Part shown: in pieces, positions 35,503-44,769 of the stretch
Layout of the letters: each line of letters begins with the position of its first letter
How positions within the stretch are numbered: position 1 is the first letter of the stretch
Assembly: GCF_001428895.1 (NCBI RefSeq)
Contig: NZ_LMJA01000032.1
Span: 181,809-245,808 of the forward strand
Source: Mycobacterium sp. Root265
GTDB lineage: Bacteria > Actinomycetota > Actinomycetes > Mycobacteriales > Mycobacteriaceae
Direction of reading: 5' to 3'
Length of the DNA: 64,000 bases
The notes under the pieces: generated by a model
The model's database searches: none
What the model saw: the letters and a program-made list of their open reading frames with translations, nothing else
What the model was told of the DNA's origin: nothing
Translations under genes and position numbers: made by a program

Positions 35503-36647
35503 GCGGGCGGCCGATCCGGCTGCTGTTCGTGGTCCCGGATCTGATGGTCGGCGGTGCCGAGCGCCATGTGACCACCTTGTTGCCGCGGATGGATCCAGAA
35601 CGGTTCGTGCCTTCGGTCATATGCATCGGCGAGCAAGGCGGGCTCTTCCCCGACCTGCTGGCCGAGGGAATCGAGGCCCGGGCACTGAATCTGGGCGGAA
35701 AGCACCAAGCCGCCCGGGCCCTGTTCGAGCTCATCGCAGCCGTCCGGGAGCAGCGGCCGGATGTCGTGGTGGTCCGCGGTTACAACGCAGAAACGCTGGG
35801 TCGCATCGCGGCCCGGGTCGCCGGTGTGCCGCACACGGTGATGTGGGTGCACAACATCGCCGATCCCACGCCTCGAAGCACTCTGCGCGCCAACCTCGAC
35901 CGCGCGTTGAATCACTGGACGAGTGCCTATTTCGGCGTCGCTGAGGCACAGCGGGCCTACATGGTCGACGAACTCGGCTATCCCGACGACAAGATCCGCA
36001 TCATCCTCAACGGGGTGGACCCGACATTGTTCGGTACCAACATCGCCCCTGAGGCGAAATCCGAATTCGGCTGGGAAGACGGCGATCCGGTTGTCGGCAT
36101 CGTCGCCGAGCTCAGCCCGGTGAAGGACCACGTCACCTTTCTGCACGCGGCGCGCCTGGTGGTCGACCAGATACCCCGGGCACGGTTCCTCGTCATCGGG
36201 GACGGGGTGTGCCGTTCCGAGCTGGAGGCGTTGTCGGCGGAGCTGGACATCACCGCGAACGTCCGTTTCACCGGTGTGCGTCGTGACGTCGCCCGGCTGT
36301 TCGGCGCGATGGATGTCTTCACGCTGAGTTCGCTGTCAGAGTGCTTTTCGATCGCACTGCTGGAAGCAATGGCGTGCGCCAAACCGGCGGTCTGCACCGC
36401 GGTCGGCGGAACCGCCGAGATCATCGACGCGGGGGAGACCGGCTATCTGGTGCCGCCGAAAGCTCCGCGGCAGCTCGCCATCCGCCTGATCGAGTTGCTG
36501 TCCGACCCGCACACCGCGCACCGGATGGGACGCGCCGGACGCAATCGCGTCCTCACCGAGTTCAGCCTGGACCGCAGCGTCGAGGCGGCCCAGCAGGCCT
36601 TCGAAGGCGTCCTCGCAAACCGGCATCTTTCGATCGGACGGGGTTGA
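35499..36647 (+). CDS. Glycosyltransferase family 4
   Basis: 382 residues, GT-B fold. The N-terminal loop VVPDLMVGGAERHVTTLLPRM is typical of GT4 enzymes of capsule loci. The C-terminal donor site reads SLSECFSIALLEAMACAKPAV, then GGTAEIIDAGETGYLVPP. It overlaps the Wzy gene by four bases (ATGA) and is six bases from the next glycosyltransferase. Donor sugar and linkage not known. Confidence 0.88.
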   Translation: MSGRPIRLLFVVPDLMVGGAERHVTTLLPRMDPERFVPSVICIGEQGGLFPDLLAEGIEARALNLGGKHQAARALFELIAAVREQRPDVVVVRGYNAETLGRIAARVAGVPHTVMWVHNIADPTPRSTLRANLDRALNHWTSAYFGVAEAQRAYMVDELGYPDDKIRIILNGVDPTLFGTNIAPEAKSEFGWEDGDPVVGIVAELSPVKDHVTFLHAARLVVDQIPRARFLVIGDGVCRSELEALSAELDITANVRFTGVRRDVARLFGAMDVFTLSSLSECFSIALLEAMACAKPAVCTAVGGTAEIIDAGETGYLVPPKAPRQLAIRLIELLSDPHTAHRMGRAGRNRVLTEFSLDRSVEAAQQAFEGVLANRHLSIGRG

Positions 36648-36653
36648 GAAGCC

Positions 36654-37931
36654 ATGCGGCACATATTGATACTGGTCGAGAACCTCTCGGTGCCGTTCGA
36701 CCGTCGGGTATGGCAGGAAGCCCGGGCGCTGACCGACGCAGGTTTCAAGGTCACCGTCATCTGCCCGGTCGGCACCGGTCAGGACACCGAGCAGGAGACG
36801 GTGATCGAGGATGTCCGGATCCTGCGCTACCCGCTGCGCGCGGCCACCGGCGGCCCGAGCGGGTATCTGAGCGAGTACACGCTCGCGCTGTTCCACACGC
36901 TGCGCCTCGCGATCAAGGTCCGCCGCGAGGGCCCCGTCGACATCGTGCATGCGTGCAACCCTCCAGACCTGTTGTTCCTCATCGCTCTGGCGCTGCGCCC
37001 GGGCGGCACCCGGTTCGTCTTCGACCATCACGACCTGGGGCCCGAGATGTTCCTCTCCAGGTTCCCCGAAGGAGGACGAATCCTGTACTGGCTCACGCGA
37101 TTCGTCGAACGACTCACCTTCGCCACCGCGGACGCGGTGATCTCGACGAACGAGAGTTACCGCCGCATCGCGATCGAGCGCGGCAAAGTCGCCGCCGAGC
37201 GGGTGACCGTGGTGCGCACCGCACCCGACCTGAGCCGATTCCTGCAGCGGGAACCCGATGACAGCCTGCGTCGTGGCAAGCACTATCTGCTCGCGTATCT
37301 GGGCGTAATGGGCCCCTCGGACGGGGTCGACTACGCGGTGCGGGCGATTGCGTACCTGCGCGATGTGGTCGGGCGCGACGATTTTCACTGCATCTTCATG
37401 GGTGCGGGCGACTCACACGACGAAGTGGCCGCCCTCAGCGCGCGTCTCGGGCTCGCCGACATCGTGGAATTCCCTGGGCGGGTGTCCGATGAGTTCGCGC
37501 AGCGATGTCTTTCCACGGCCGATGTGTGCCTGGCCCCCGACCCGCGCAATCCGCTGAACGACGTGTCGACGATGAACAAGGTGGTCGAGTACATGGCGAT
37601 GGCCCGGCCGATCGTTTCCTTCGATCTCGTCGAGGCGCGGGTGTCGGCTGCCGATGCTGCGGTGTACGTCGAGCCCAACGACGAACTCAAGTTCGCGCAG
37701 GCCATCGACGCTCTGCTCGACGACCCCGAGCGACGCCGGCGGATGGGCGAGTGCGGCTATCGCAGGGTGGCCCGTGAACTGTCCTGGGAGGTGTCCCGGC
37801 GTGCCCTGGTCCGGTTCTACGAACAGCTGCTCGGCCGGGGTGGCTCCAGGCAACTGCCGGCGGTTGCGACCGAAACACTATCCATTCGAAGCGATTTGAC
37901 CAACCGTCCGCACCATTCGGAGGCGAAATGA
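36654..37931 (+). CDS. Glycosyltransferase family 4 (WbuB-like)
   Basis: 425 residues. N-terminus ILILVENLSVPFDRRVWQEA is characteristic of a GT4 group found in exopolysaccharide loci; DHHDLGPEMFLSRF follows and the C-terminal donor region is CLAPDPRNPLNDVSTMNKVVEYMAM. The last ~30 residues are poorly conserved. The stop overlaps the start of the two-domain oxidoreductase (ATGA). Confidence 0.87.
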   Translation: MRHILILVENLSVPFDRRVWQEARALTDAGFKVTVICPVGTGQDTEQETVIEDVRILRYPLRAATGGPSGYLSEYTLALFHTLRLAIKVRREGPVDIVHACNPPDLLFLIALALRPGGTRFVFDHHDLGPEMFLSRFPEGGRILYWLTRFVERLTFATADAVISTNESYRRIAIERGKVAAERVTVVRTAPDLSRFLQREPDDSLRRGKHYLLAYLGVMGPSDGVDYAVRAIAYLRDVVGRDDFHCIFMGAGDSHDEVAALSARLGLADIVEFPGRVSDEFAQRCLSTADVCLAPDPRNPLNDVSTMNKVVEYMAMARPIVSFDLVEARVSAADAAVYVEPNDELKFAQAIDALLDDPERRRRMGECGYRRVARELSWEVSRRALVRFYEQLLGRGGSRQLPAVATETLSIRSDLTNRPHHSEAK

Positions 37932-40150
37932 AGCAGGCCGTGCAGAACTTGAAAACCGGCGAGGTCTCGGTGCGGGAGGTGCCCCCGCCGAAGCTGAACC
38001 GGGGCGGCGCACTGGTGGCCACGCTGTCCTCGCTGATCAGCGCGGGCACCGAGCGCAACAAGATCGAACTCGGTGAGAAGAGCATGCTCGGAAAGGCCAG
38101 GGCGCGGCCCGAATTGGCCAGGCAGGTCGTCGAAAAGGCCCGTCAGGACGGTGTGAAGGAGACTTACCGCACCGTCATGCAGCGGCTGGAAGCGCCCAAC
38201 CTGCTGGGTTACAGCGCTGCCGGCCGGGTGCTGGCCGTCGCGCCCGATGTGCCCGGCATCGAGGTCGGCGATCTCGTCGCCTGTTCGGGAGCGGGCTATG
38301 CGAATCATGCCGAGGTCAACTTCATCCCCAAACATCTGCTCGCCAAGGTGCCCGAAGGGGTCAGTGCGGACGAGGCGGCCTACGGAACCCTGGGTTGTAT
38401 CGCGATGCACGGGGTGCGACAGGCCGAGATCGGACTCGGGGACCGTGTGCTCGTGGTGGGTCTGGGGCTGGTGGGCCTCATCGCCGCCCAACTGGCCAGG
38501 GCCGCGGGTGCGCGCGTGTTCGGTACCGATCTCGATCCCGCCGCGTGTCTGCTGGCGGAGAGCGTCGGCGTCGAGCGGGCCGCGCCGCGGGCGTCCATCG
38601 AGGCCGTCATCGGCGACATCACCGGTGGCGTCGGTGTCGACGCGGTGGTGATCTGCGCGGCCGCCCATTCCAACGATCCCATCGAGCTCGCCGCACGACT
38701 CGTCCGCAACCGCGGGCGGGTGGTGCTGGTGGGTACCGTCGGGCTGACGTTGCCCCGAGATCCGTTCTATATGAAAGAGATCGAACTGCGGTACTCGCGC
38801 TCCTACGGCCCGGGACGCTACGACCCCGGATACGAGGAACACGGACACGATTACCCCATCGGATACGTCCGCTGGACCGAGCAGCGCAACTTGGGGGAGT
38901 TCCTGCGTCTGGTCCACGATGGGCGGGTGGACGTCGGGACACTGACCACGCATCGCCTGCCGGTGGACGACGCCGCCGACGCCTACGCATTGATATCCGG
39001 CAGGTCGCCCGATGCGGCACGACCGATCGGCGTGCTGCTGCAGTACCCGGACGGGCAGGCTGCGGCCGCCCGCAGCCAGATCGCGGTGAAGCCGCGCACC
39101 CGGCTGCCGGCCGAGCGGGTGGGGTTGGGGATGGTGGGAGCGGGGAACTTCGCGACCCGCGTCCTGCTCCCGGCCCTGATGGACACCGGCAAGGTGCAGC
39201 CCGTCGGGATCACCACATCCAGCGGCACCACCGCGGGTCAGGTGGCCCAGACCTACGGATTCGGGCATTCGACGGGCGACGCCGACGCGCTGATCAATGC
39301 CCACGGTGTCGATGCGGTCGTGATCGCCACCCGCCACGATTCGCATGCGGGACTCGCCGCGCAGGCTCTGCGCGCCGGAAAGGCCACCTTCTGCGAGAAG
39401 CCGCTCGCCACCACATGGGAGGACCTCGAGCAGGTCGCGTCGGCATGGACCGAGAGTGGCGCGCCACTTCTGGTGGGGTTCAACCGCCGGTTCTCGCCAC
39501 TGAGCACGAAGCTGAAAGAGGCGCTGCCGCGTGGCGTGCCGAGAGTCATGATCGCCCGCTGCAACGCCGGTCAGATGCCGCCGGACCACTGGATGCGCGA
39601 TTCCATCTTCGGCGGCGGGCGGATCGTCGGCGAACTCTGCCACTTCCTCGACCTGGCCTGCTCGATGGCCGAGGGCCGCCCGCTGCGGGTGTCCGCGGAG
39701 GCCATCGGTTCGCCGGACTCCGCCGAGCTGGCAGACACGATCGTGGTGCAGGTCGCGTTCTCCTGCGGCTCCATCGCCAGCCTGCAGTATCTGGGCAACG
39801 GCGATCCGAGTATCCCCAAGGAGCGCATCGAGGTCTATTGCGGCGGTGTGGTCGGCATCATCGACGACTTCTTCGCCTTGGAAATCGGGCACGCCGGGAA
39901 GCGGAAACGCTCGCGAGGACGCCGCCAGGAGAAGGGGCACCGCGAGGAGATGCGGCTGTTCGTCGACCTCGCCACCGGCGCGGGCGACATGGAAGCTGTT
40001 GCCGAGGACGCCTTCTGGTCCAGCGCACTCACCCTGCAGGTGCCCTGGGCGCTGGCCCAGGGCAGGGCCGTGCTGGTCGACCTGCCCAAGGCGCTCGGCG
40101 GGCGCGGGGCAGACGCCGGGCTGGCCGGAGCCGAGGAACAGCCGGGATGA
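37928..40150 (+). CDS. Two-domain oxidoreductase: zinc-type alcohol dehydrogenase fused to Gfo/Idh/MocA
   Basis: 740 residues. Residues 1-365 are a medium-chain dehydrogenase (GYSAAGRVLAVAPDVPGIEVGDLVACSGA split by position, with the cofactor motif VVGLGLVGLIAAQLA). Residues ~395-720 are a Gfo/Idh/MocA domain (GLGMVGAGNFATRVLLPAL, CEKPLATTWEDL). The catalytic-zinc ligands of classical alcohol dehydrogenases are not obvious. This fusion recurs in bacterial exopolysaccharide loci next to a heparinase-like gene, as here, but its reaction is not established; C-epimerisation or reversible oxidation of a sugar ring is plausible. Overlaps the next glycosyltransferase by four bases. Confidence 0.85.
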   Translation: MKQAVQNLKTGEVSVREVPPPKLNRGGALVATLSSLISAGTERNKIELGEKSMLGKARARPELARQVVEKARQDGVKETYRTVMQRLEAPNLLGYSAAGRVLAVAPDVPGIEVGDLVACSGAGYANHAEVNFIPKHLLAKVPEGVSADEAAYGTLGCIAMHGVRQAEIGLGDRVLVVGLGLVGLIAAQLARAAGARVFGTDLDPAACLLAESVGVERAAPRASIEAVIGDITGGVGVDAVVICAAAHSNDPIELAARLVRNRGRVVLVGTVGLTLPRDPFYMKEIELRYSRSYGPGRYDPGYEEHGHDYPIGYVRWTEQRNLGEFLRLVHDGRVDVGTLTTHRLPVDDAADAYALISGRSPDAARPIGVLLQYPDGQAAAARSQIAVKPRTRLPAERVGLGMVGAGNFATRVLLPALMDTGKVQPVGITTSSGTTAGQVAQTYGFGHSTGDADALINAHGVDAVVIATRHDSHAGLAAQALRAGKATFCEKPLATTWEDLEQVASAWTESGAPLLVGFNRRFSPLSTKLKEALPRGVPRVMIARCNAGQMPPDHWMRDSIFGGGRIVGELCHFLDLACSMAEGRPLRVSAEAIGSPDSAELADTIVVQVAFSCGSIASLQYLGNGDPSIPKERIEVYCGGVVGIIDDFFALEIGHAGKRKRSRGRRQEKGHREEMRLFVDLATGAGDMEAVAEDAFWSSALTLQVPWALAQGRAVLVDLPKALGGRGADAGLAGAEEQPG

Positions 40151-41268
40151 GCGCGCGCAGCCGGCTCACGGTCGCCCTGGTGGGGCCCTTCCCCCCGCCG
40201 TACGGCGGCATGGGTGTCTACTTCTCCGCCGTCGAGGCGGGCGTGCGGCAGCAGGGCATGGTGCCGTTGCGCGTCCCGGTCCCGTATGCCGCGGTGGGCG
40301 GTTGGTGGCGCGACCTGGGCAGGGTGGTGGCCTTCGCGCGCGCCGCCCTGACGGTGCTGCGCACCAGACCCGATGTGGTGCACTGTGTGACGGGCAGCCA
40401 GCCGAACCTGATCGGCAACATCCTGCCGCTGCTGGCCGCCGGGATGGCGCGTAGGCCGAGCGTACTGTCGATCGCCGGTGGTGAGTTTCCGGCCGCGGTC
40501 ACCGCGTACCGCGGTGCCCGCAGACGGCTGGTCCAGTTCATCCTCACCCGGCCGCAGCTGCTCATCGCGTGTACCGACGAGATCGCCGAGGCGCTCCTGT
40601 CGGTCGGCGTGCCGCAGTCCCGCATCGTCGTTCTGTCAAATGCGTTGCCGCTCAATTTGGATCCGCGCGCCGATCAGGTGCTCCCGCCCGAGGTCGCCGA
40701 CTTCGCCGACACCCATGCACCGTTGATCGCCTCCATCAGTGGCTGGTACGAGCTCTACGGGAGCCAGGATCTCGTGGCGGCCGTGCGTGAGCTCCGCGTG
40801 ACGAACCCCGAACTGGGCCTCGTGCTGATGGTCAAGGCCGGCGGTGACGCCGCATTCCGCGCCGGACTGCTGGAACGTGTCTCCCGCGACGGCCTGGCCG
40901 ACGCGGTCATGGTGCGCGAGGACGAACAGGCGGTGTTCCCGATCCTGCGCAGGGTGGATGCCTTCGTGCGGACCCCGCACCATGAGGGTGACGCGATCTC
41001 GGTGCGCGAGGCATTGGCCGTCGGAACACCCGTGGTGGCCAGCGATGTCGGATTCCGACCGAGCGGAGTCATCCGCTACCGCCCCGCCGATCCGGGAGAT
41101 CTCGCGGCCAGACTCGCCGACACCATCGCCCGCCGGGCCGCCGGAGTTGCGATGAACGATCGCGACCCCGCTGAAGGAGAACGAAACCTGGAGTTCCTGC
41201 TTTCGTCCTACCGGCGCCTGGCCGGCGTGGGCGTAGCCGACCGGGAGGCCCAAGATGCCCGAACTTAG
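40147..41268 (+). CDS. Glycosyltransferase family 4
   Basis: 373 residues from ATG 40147 (ATGA overlap with the oxidoreductase). N-terminal nucleotide fold VGPFPPPYGGMGVYFSAVE with the Gly-rich acceptor loop. The C-terminal site is FVRTPHHEGDAISVREALAVGTPVVASDVGF, with the GT4 glutamates. The end overlaps the heparinase-like gene by 14 bases. Confidence 0.86.
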   Translation: MSARSRLTVALVGPFPPPYGGMGVYFSAVEAGVRQQGMVPLRVPVPYAAVGGWWRDLGRVVAFARAALTVLRTRPDVVHCVTGSQPNLIGNILPLLAAGMARRPSVLSIAGGEFPAAVTAYRGARRRLVQFILTRPQLLIACTDEIAEALLSVGVPQSRIVVLSNALPLNLDPRADQVLPPEVADFADTHAPLIASISGWYELYGSQDLVAAVRELRVTNPELGLVLMVKAGGDAAFRAGLLERVSRDGLADAVMVREDEQAVFPILRRVDAFVRTPHHEGDAISVREALAVGTPVVASDVGFRPSGVIRYRPADPGDLAARLADTIARRAAGVAMNDRDPAEGERNLEFLLSSYRRLAGVGVADREAQDART

Positions 41269-43423
41269 CTGGTATGCCGGTCGGGCAGCCACCATGTCAC
41301 CGCGTGAGATGGTCTGGCGGGCCAAGAAAATGGGCGAGACGCTCATCCGTCGCGACGTGTGGCTGGAGCCGATCGATTCCCGGATGCTGCGGCGCCCCGC
41401 CGCCGACTGGGACGAAATGCGGCAGCGCTTCGCCGACGGCAAGGGGCGACCGGTGCTGCTCGATCAGGAGCGGGCCCGCCGGATCGCGGCGGAGCACCCG
41501 GCGATCGTGCGCGCGGTCCTCGGCGATGCCGATCGGTGCATCGCCGGCGAACGTGCCTATTTCGGATACCCGAGTGTGAACATCGGTCGGTTCATCGACT
41601 GGAGTTACGACCCGATCACCGATTTCCGTTGGCCCGAAGCCACCAGTGGCAGGATCGACCACCAAGAGGCGGTCAGCGACCCAAAATGGATCTGGGAACT
41701 CAACCGCCTGCAGCATCTACCGGTGCTGGCCCAGGCATGGCTGTTCACCGGTGAATCACACTATGCAGAAACCGCTTTCGAACATCTTGACTCCTGGCTG
41801 GACCAGAACCCGGCGGCCACCGCGACCATGTGGCGCAGCCCGTTCGAGGTGGGGCTGCGGGCGATCTCGGTCGCCGTTGCGCTGCAGGGACTCCGCAATT
41901 CCCCCGCGATGACCACGCAGCGTTACCGCCGGGCGGTTCGGATGCTCGATGCGAGCGCCCGTCACTGCTGGCACAACCGATCCCGGTTCAGTTCGGCCAA
42001 CAACCACCTGGTCGGCGAACTCACCGGGCTGGTGACCGTACACCTGTTGTTCCCGGAGCTGGCCGCACCCGCGGCGCTGAAAAGGCGTGCCATCACTGCG
42101 CTGAGTGCCGCCGCGGATCAGCTGATCCTGCCCGATGGGGCCGGCGCCGAGCAGTCGATCTCCTATCAGATATTCACCGCGGAGTTGTTCGCGATCTTGG
42201 TGGCATTGTGGCGTCTGTGCGGCGATCAGGTACCGGCCCGCATCGCTGCCGCACTCGAGCGCAGCACCCGGTATCTGGTCTCACTGGTCGGCTCACACGA
42301 CCCGGATCCGCGGTACGGGGACGACGATGACGGCTTCGCGCTGAGACTGGGCGCCGAGCCGAAGCGCACGGTCCGTGCCCATTTCGGCATCGTGGCCGCG
42401 ACGACCGGACACGAGAGCGCGGCGCGGTACGGCGAGATGACGCCGGCCGCCGCCTGGGTCGCAGCTGCGCTGGGCACACCGCTGCGTGCGATCGGTGCCG
42501 GAACGGGTCTGGACGGCGCCGACTCGAGCATGTACGCACCGAGCGGCGGATTGGTGGTGCTGCGACCGGGCCGCAACCGGTTGACCATGGACGTCGGTCC
42601 ACTCGGTTACCTCTCGACCGCGGCCCACGGTCACGCCGACGCGCTGGCGGTGACGCTCAGCGACCGGGACGGAGAGATCATCGTGGACCCGGGGACCGGC
42701 AGCTACTGCATGAATCCGGACTGGCGAACAGTGCACCGCGGCACCCGCGCGCATCCGACTGTGTGTGTCGACGACGTCAACCAGTCGGTGATCGGTGGTC
42801 CGTTCTACTGGCGGCGGCACGCCACCACCACCGTGCGCTCGGTCGATCTCGAACGGGGTGTCGTCGACGCCGAGCACGACGGCTACCGCAGACTCGACGA
42901 CCCTGTGACGCACCGGCGTTGGCTGATCGCCCCGCCCGGCGATACGACCGTGATCGTGGTCGATCTGCTGGATGGGAAGCGGACACACGGCATCGCGGTG
43001 TCCTGGCCCGTGCATCCTGCGCTGGACTGGCTTCCCACCCAGGACGGTCACATGGTCTCCCGGGACGGTGTTCCGGTTCTGCAGCTGTGCTATGCCGCAA
43101 CGACGCCGGTGGAAACCGGCCAAGTCCGGGGCGACACCGATTCCGGCCTGGGCTGGTGGTCGGATCGACTGGAGGGCAGGGTGCCCGCATGGCTGCTCAC
43201 CGCGCGCACCGGGGCCGGCCTGCCGGTGGCGCTGCTGTCGCTCCTGCACACCGTCGACTCCGGTTTGATCGCCCTGCCCGAAATCACCCGTAGCGGTGAG
43301 GTACTGGCCGTCAGCTGGTCCCAGGACGGCATCCGGCGCGCACTGACGATCGACACCAGTCGGTCCGGGGCCGTGGCGACCGTGTCCTGTCCGTCGATCG
43401 TTTCGTCAGCACGAGGGTGGTGA
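41255..43423 (+). CDS. Heparinase II/III-like (alginate-lyase superfamily) protein
   Basis: 722 residues. An N-terminal alpha/alpha toroid (WSYDPITDFRWPE, SANNHLVGELTGLVTVHLLF, EQSISYQIFTAELFAI) and a C-terminal beta-sandwich with HGHADALAVTL and the conserved Tyr/His environment of heparinase II/III and alginate lyases. These enzymes cleave uronic-acid polymers by beta-elimination. No signal peptide is seen, so it should be cytoplasmic or exported by another route. In exopolysaccharide loci such proteins travel with the two-domain oxidoreductase found two genes upstream and may modify rather than degrade the chain. Its presence supports a uronate-containing product. Confidence 0.83.
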   Translation: MPELSWYAGRAATMSPREMVWRAKKMGETLIRRDVWLEPIDSRMLRRPAADWDEMRQRFADGKGRPVLLDQERARRIAAEHPAIVRAVLGDADRCIAGERAYFGYPSVNIGRFIDWSYDPITDFRWPEATSGRIDHQEAVSDPKWIWELNRLQHLPVLAQAWLFTGESHYAETAFEHLDSWLDQNPAATATMWRSPFEVGLRAISVAVALQGLRNSPAMTTQRYRRAVRMLDASARHCWHNRSRFSSANNHLVGELTGLVTVHLLFPELAAPAALKRRAITALSAAADQLILPDGAGAEQSISYQIFTAELFAILVALWRLCGDQVPARIAAALERSTRYLVSLVGSHDPDPRYGDDDDGFALRLGAEPKRTVRAHFGIVAATTGHESAARYGEMTPAAAWVAAALGTPLRAIGAGTGLDGADSSMYAPSGGLVVLRPGRNRLTMDVGPLGYLSTAAHGHADALAVTLSDRDGEIIVDPGTGSYCMNPDWRTVHRGTRAHPTVCVDDVNQSVIGGPFYWRRHATTTVRSVDLERGVVDAEHDGYRRLDDPVTHRRWLIAPPGDTTVIVVDLLDGKRTHGIAVSWPVHPALDWLPTQDGHMVSRDGVPVLQLCYAATTPVETGQVRGDTDSGLGWWSDRLEGRVPAWLLTARTGAGLPVALLSLLHTVDSGLIALPEITRSGEVLAVSWSQDGIRRALTIDTSRSGAVATVSCPSIVSSARGW

Positions 43424-43428
43424 GCAGT

Positions 43429-44766
43429 ATGAATGCACAGCAATCGTCAGCTGTCAGTGTTTTCGGTCTCGGCTATGTGGGTTGCGTGAGTGCGGCATGT
43501 CTGGCCTCCCGCGGTCACCGTGTCATCGGCGTGGACGTGAATCCGGCCAAGCTGGACGGGCTGCGCCACGGCAGGTCACCGATCGTCGAGAGCGAGATCG
43601 GTGAGCTCACCGCCGAGGTTGTTGCTGCAGGCCGTCTCACGGTGTCCGCGGACGCGCACGCCGCGGTCCTCGCGTCCGACATCTCGCTGATCTGCGTCGG
43701 CACGCCATCGACCAGCGGTGGCGGCTTGACCACCCGGTATCTCGAAGAGGTCACCTCCGAGATCGGTCTGGCGATCCGGGAGAAGAATCGGCACCATGTG
43801 GTCGTTTATCGCAGCACCATGGTGCCGGGTACCTGCGAGACGCTCCTGATACCGCTGCTGGAACGGGTTTCGGGCAAGCGCGCGGGGATCGATTTCGGCG
43901 TATGTGTCAATCCCGAGTTCCTGCGCGAGGGAACCAGCGTGCGGGACTTCTTCGCACCCCCGAAAACAGTGGTGGGAGCGACAGATCCGGCGAGCGGTGA
44001 CAAGGTCATCGGCATCTATGACGGCCTTCCCGGTCCGGTCTTCCGGGTGCCCATCAGGGTCGCGGAGATGACGAAGTACATCGACAACAGCTTCCACGCC
44101 CTCAAGATCGGCTTCGCCAACGAGGTCGGCGCCCTGTGCGCCGCGCTGGGCTTGGATTCGCATGCCGTCATGGACATCTTTGTGGCCGACACCAAACTCA
44201 ACATCAGCCCGGCCTATCTGCGGCCGGGATTCGCCTTCGGTGGCTCGTGCCTGCCCAAGGATCTGCGCGCGCTCACCCACACCGCGCGGCGTAACGACGT
44301 CGACCTTCCCTTGCTGTCGAACCTTTTGGTGTCCAACGAGGTTCATCTGCGGCGGGCCCTCGATATGGTTGTCGCCCACGGGCGGCGCAAGGTGGGGATC
44401 TTCGGCATGTCGTTCAAGCCGGGAACCGATGACTTGCGTGAGAGCCCGATGGTAGAACTTGCAGAGCGCCTCATCGGAAAGGGATTCGACGTCAAGATCC
44501 ACGACGCCAATGTCGTGCTGTCGAGGCTTCTCGGCGCGAACCGGGCCTATATCGACGAGCGGCTGCCTCATGTGGGCGACCTACTGACCGACGATATCGA
44601 CGCCGTGCTCGAGCACGGCGAAGTTCTGATCATCGGATCGTCGGCACCCGAGGTTGTCGAGGCGGTGTCACGCGCCGGCGCGCAGCGACTGATCATCGAC
44701 CTGGTGCGACTGCCCGACGCCGCGCAACTGCGCGGAACGCCGACCTATCAGGGCATCGGCTGGTAG
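43429..44766 (+). CDS. GDP-mannose 6-dehydrogenase-like (AlgD-type) nucleotide-sugar dehydrogenase
   Basis: 445 residues. The N-terminal NAD fold is VFGLGYVGCVSAACLASRGH, then SDISLICVGTPS. The catalytic cysteine lies in PGFAFGGSCLPKDLRALT. The order and wording of motifs (SPIVE, NPEFLRE, KLNISPAYLRPGFAF, KVGIFGMSFKPGTDDLRESP, terminal QGIGW) resemble AlgD of alginate producers more than UDP-glucose dehydrogenase, and a separate Ugd is encoded at 56330. The expected product is GDP-mannuronate. GTG 43417 and 43420 are alternative starts. Assignment between GDP-mannose and UDP-hexose substrates is by resemblance only. Confidence 0.82.
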   Translation: MNAQQSSAVSVFGLGYVGCVSAACLASRGHRVIGVDVNPAKLDGLRHGRSPIVESEIGELTAEVVAAGRLTVSADAHAAVLASDISLICVGTPSTSGGGLTTRYLEEVTSEIGLAIREKNRHHVVVYRSTMVPGTCETLLIPLLERVSGKRAGIDFGVCVNPEFLREGTSVRDFFAPPKTVVGATDPASGDKVIGIYDGLPGPVFRVPIRVAEMTKYIDNSFHALKIGFANEVGALCAALGLDSHAVMDIFVADTKLNISPAYLRPGFAFGGSCLPKDLRALTHTARRNDVDLPLLSNLLVSNEVHLRRALDMVVAHGRRKVGIFGMSFKPGTDDLRESPMVELAERLIGKGFDVKIHDANVVLSRLLGANRAYIDERLPHVGDLLTDDIDAVLEHGEVLIIGSSAPEVVEAVSRAGAQRLIIDLVRLPDAAQLRGTPTYQGIGW

Positions 44767-44769
44767 CTC

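Noticed and set aside
37817-39940. 707-codon minus-strand open frame opposite the two-domain oxidoreductase
   Set aside because: It is a third-position shadow of the GC-rich plus-strand gene; the composition is Arg/Gly/His-rich with no family motifs, while the plus strand encodes two clear domains.
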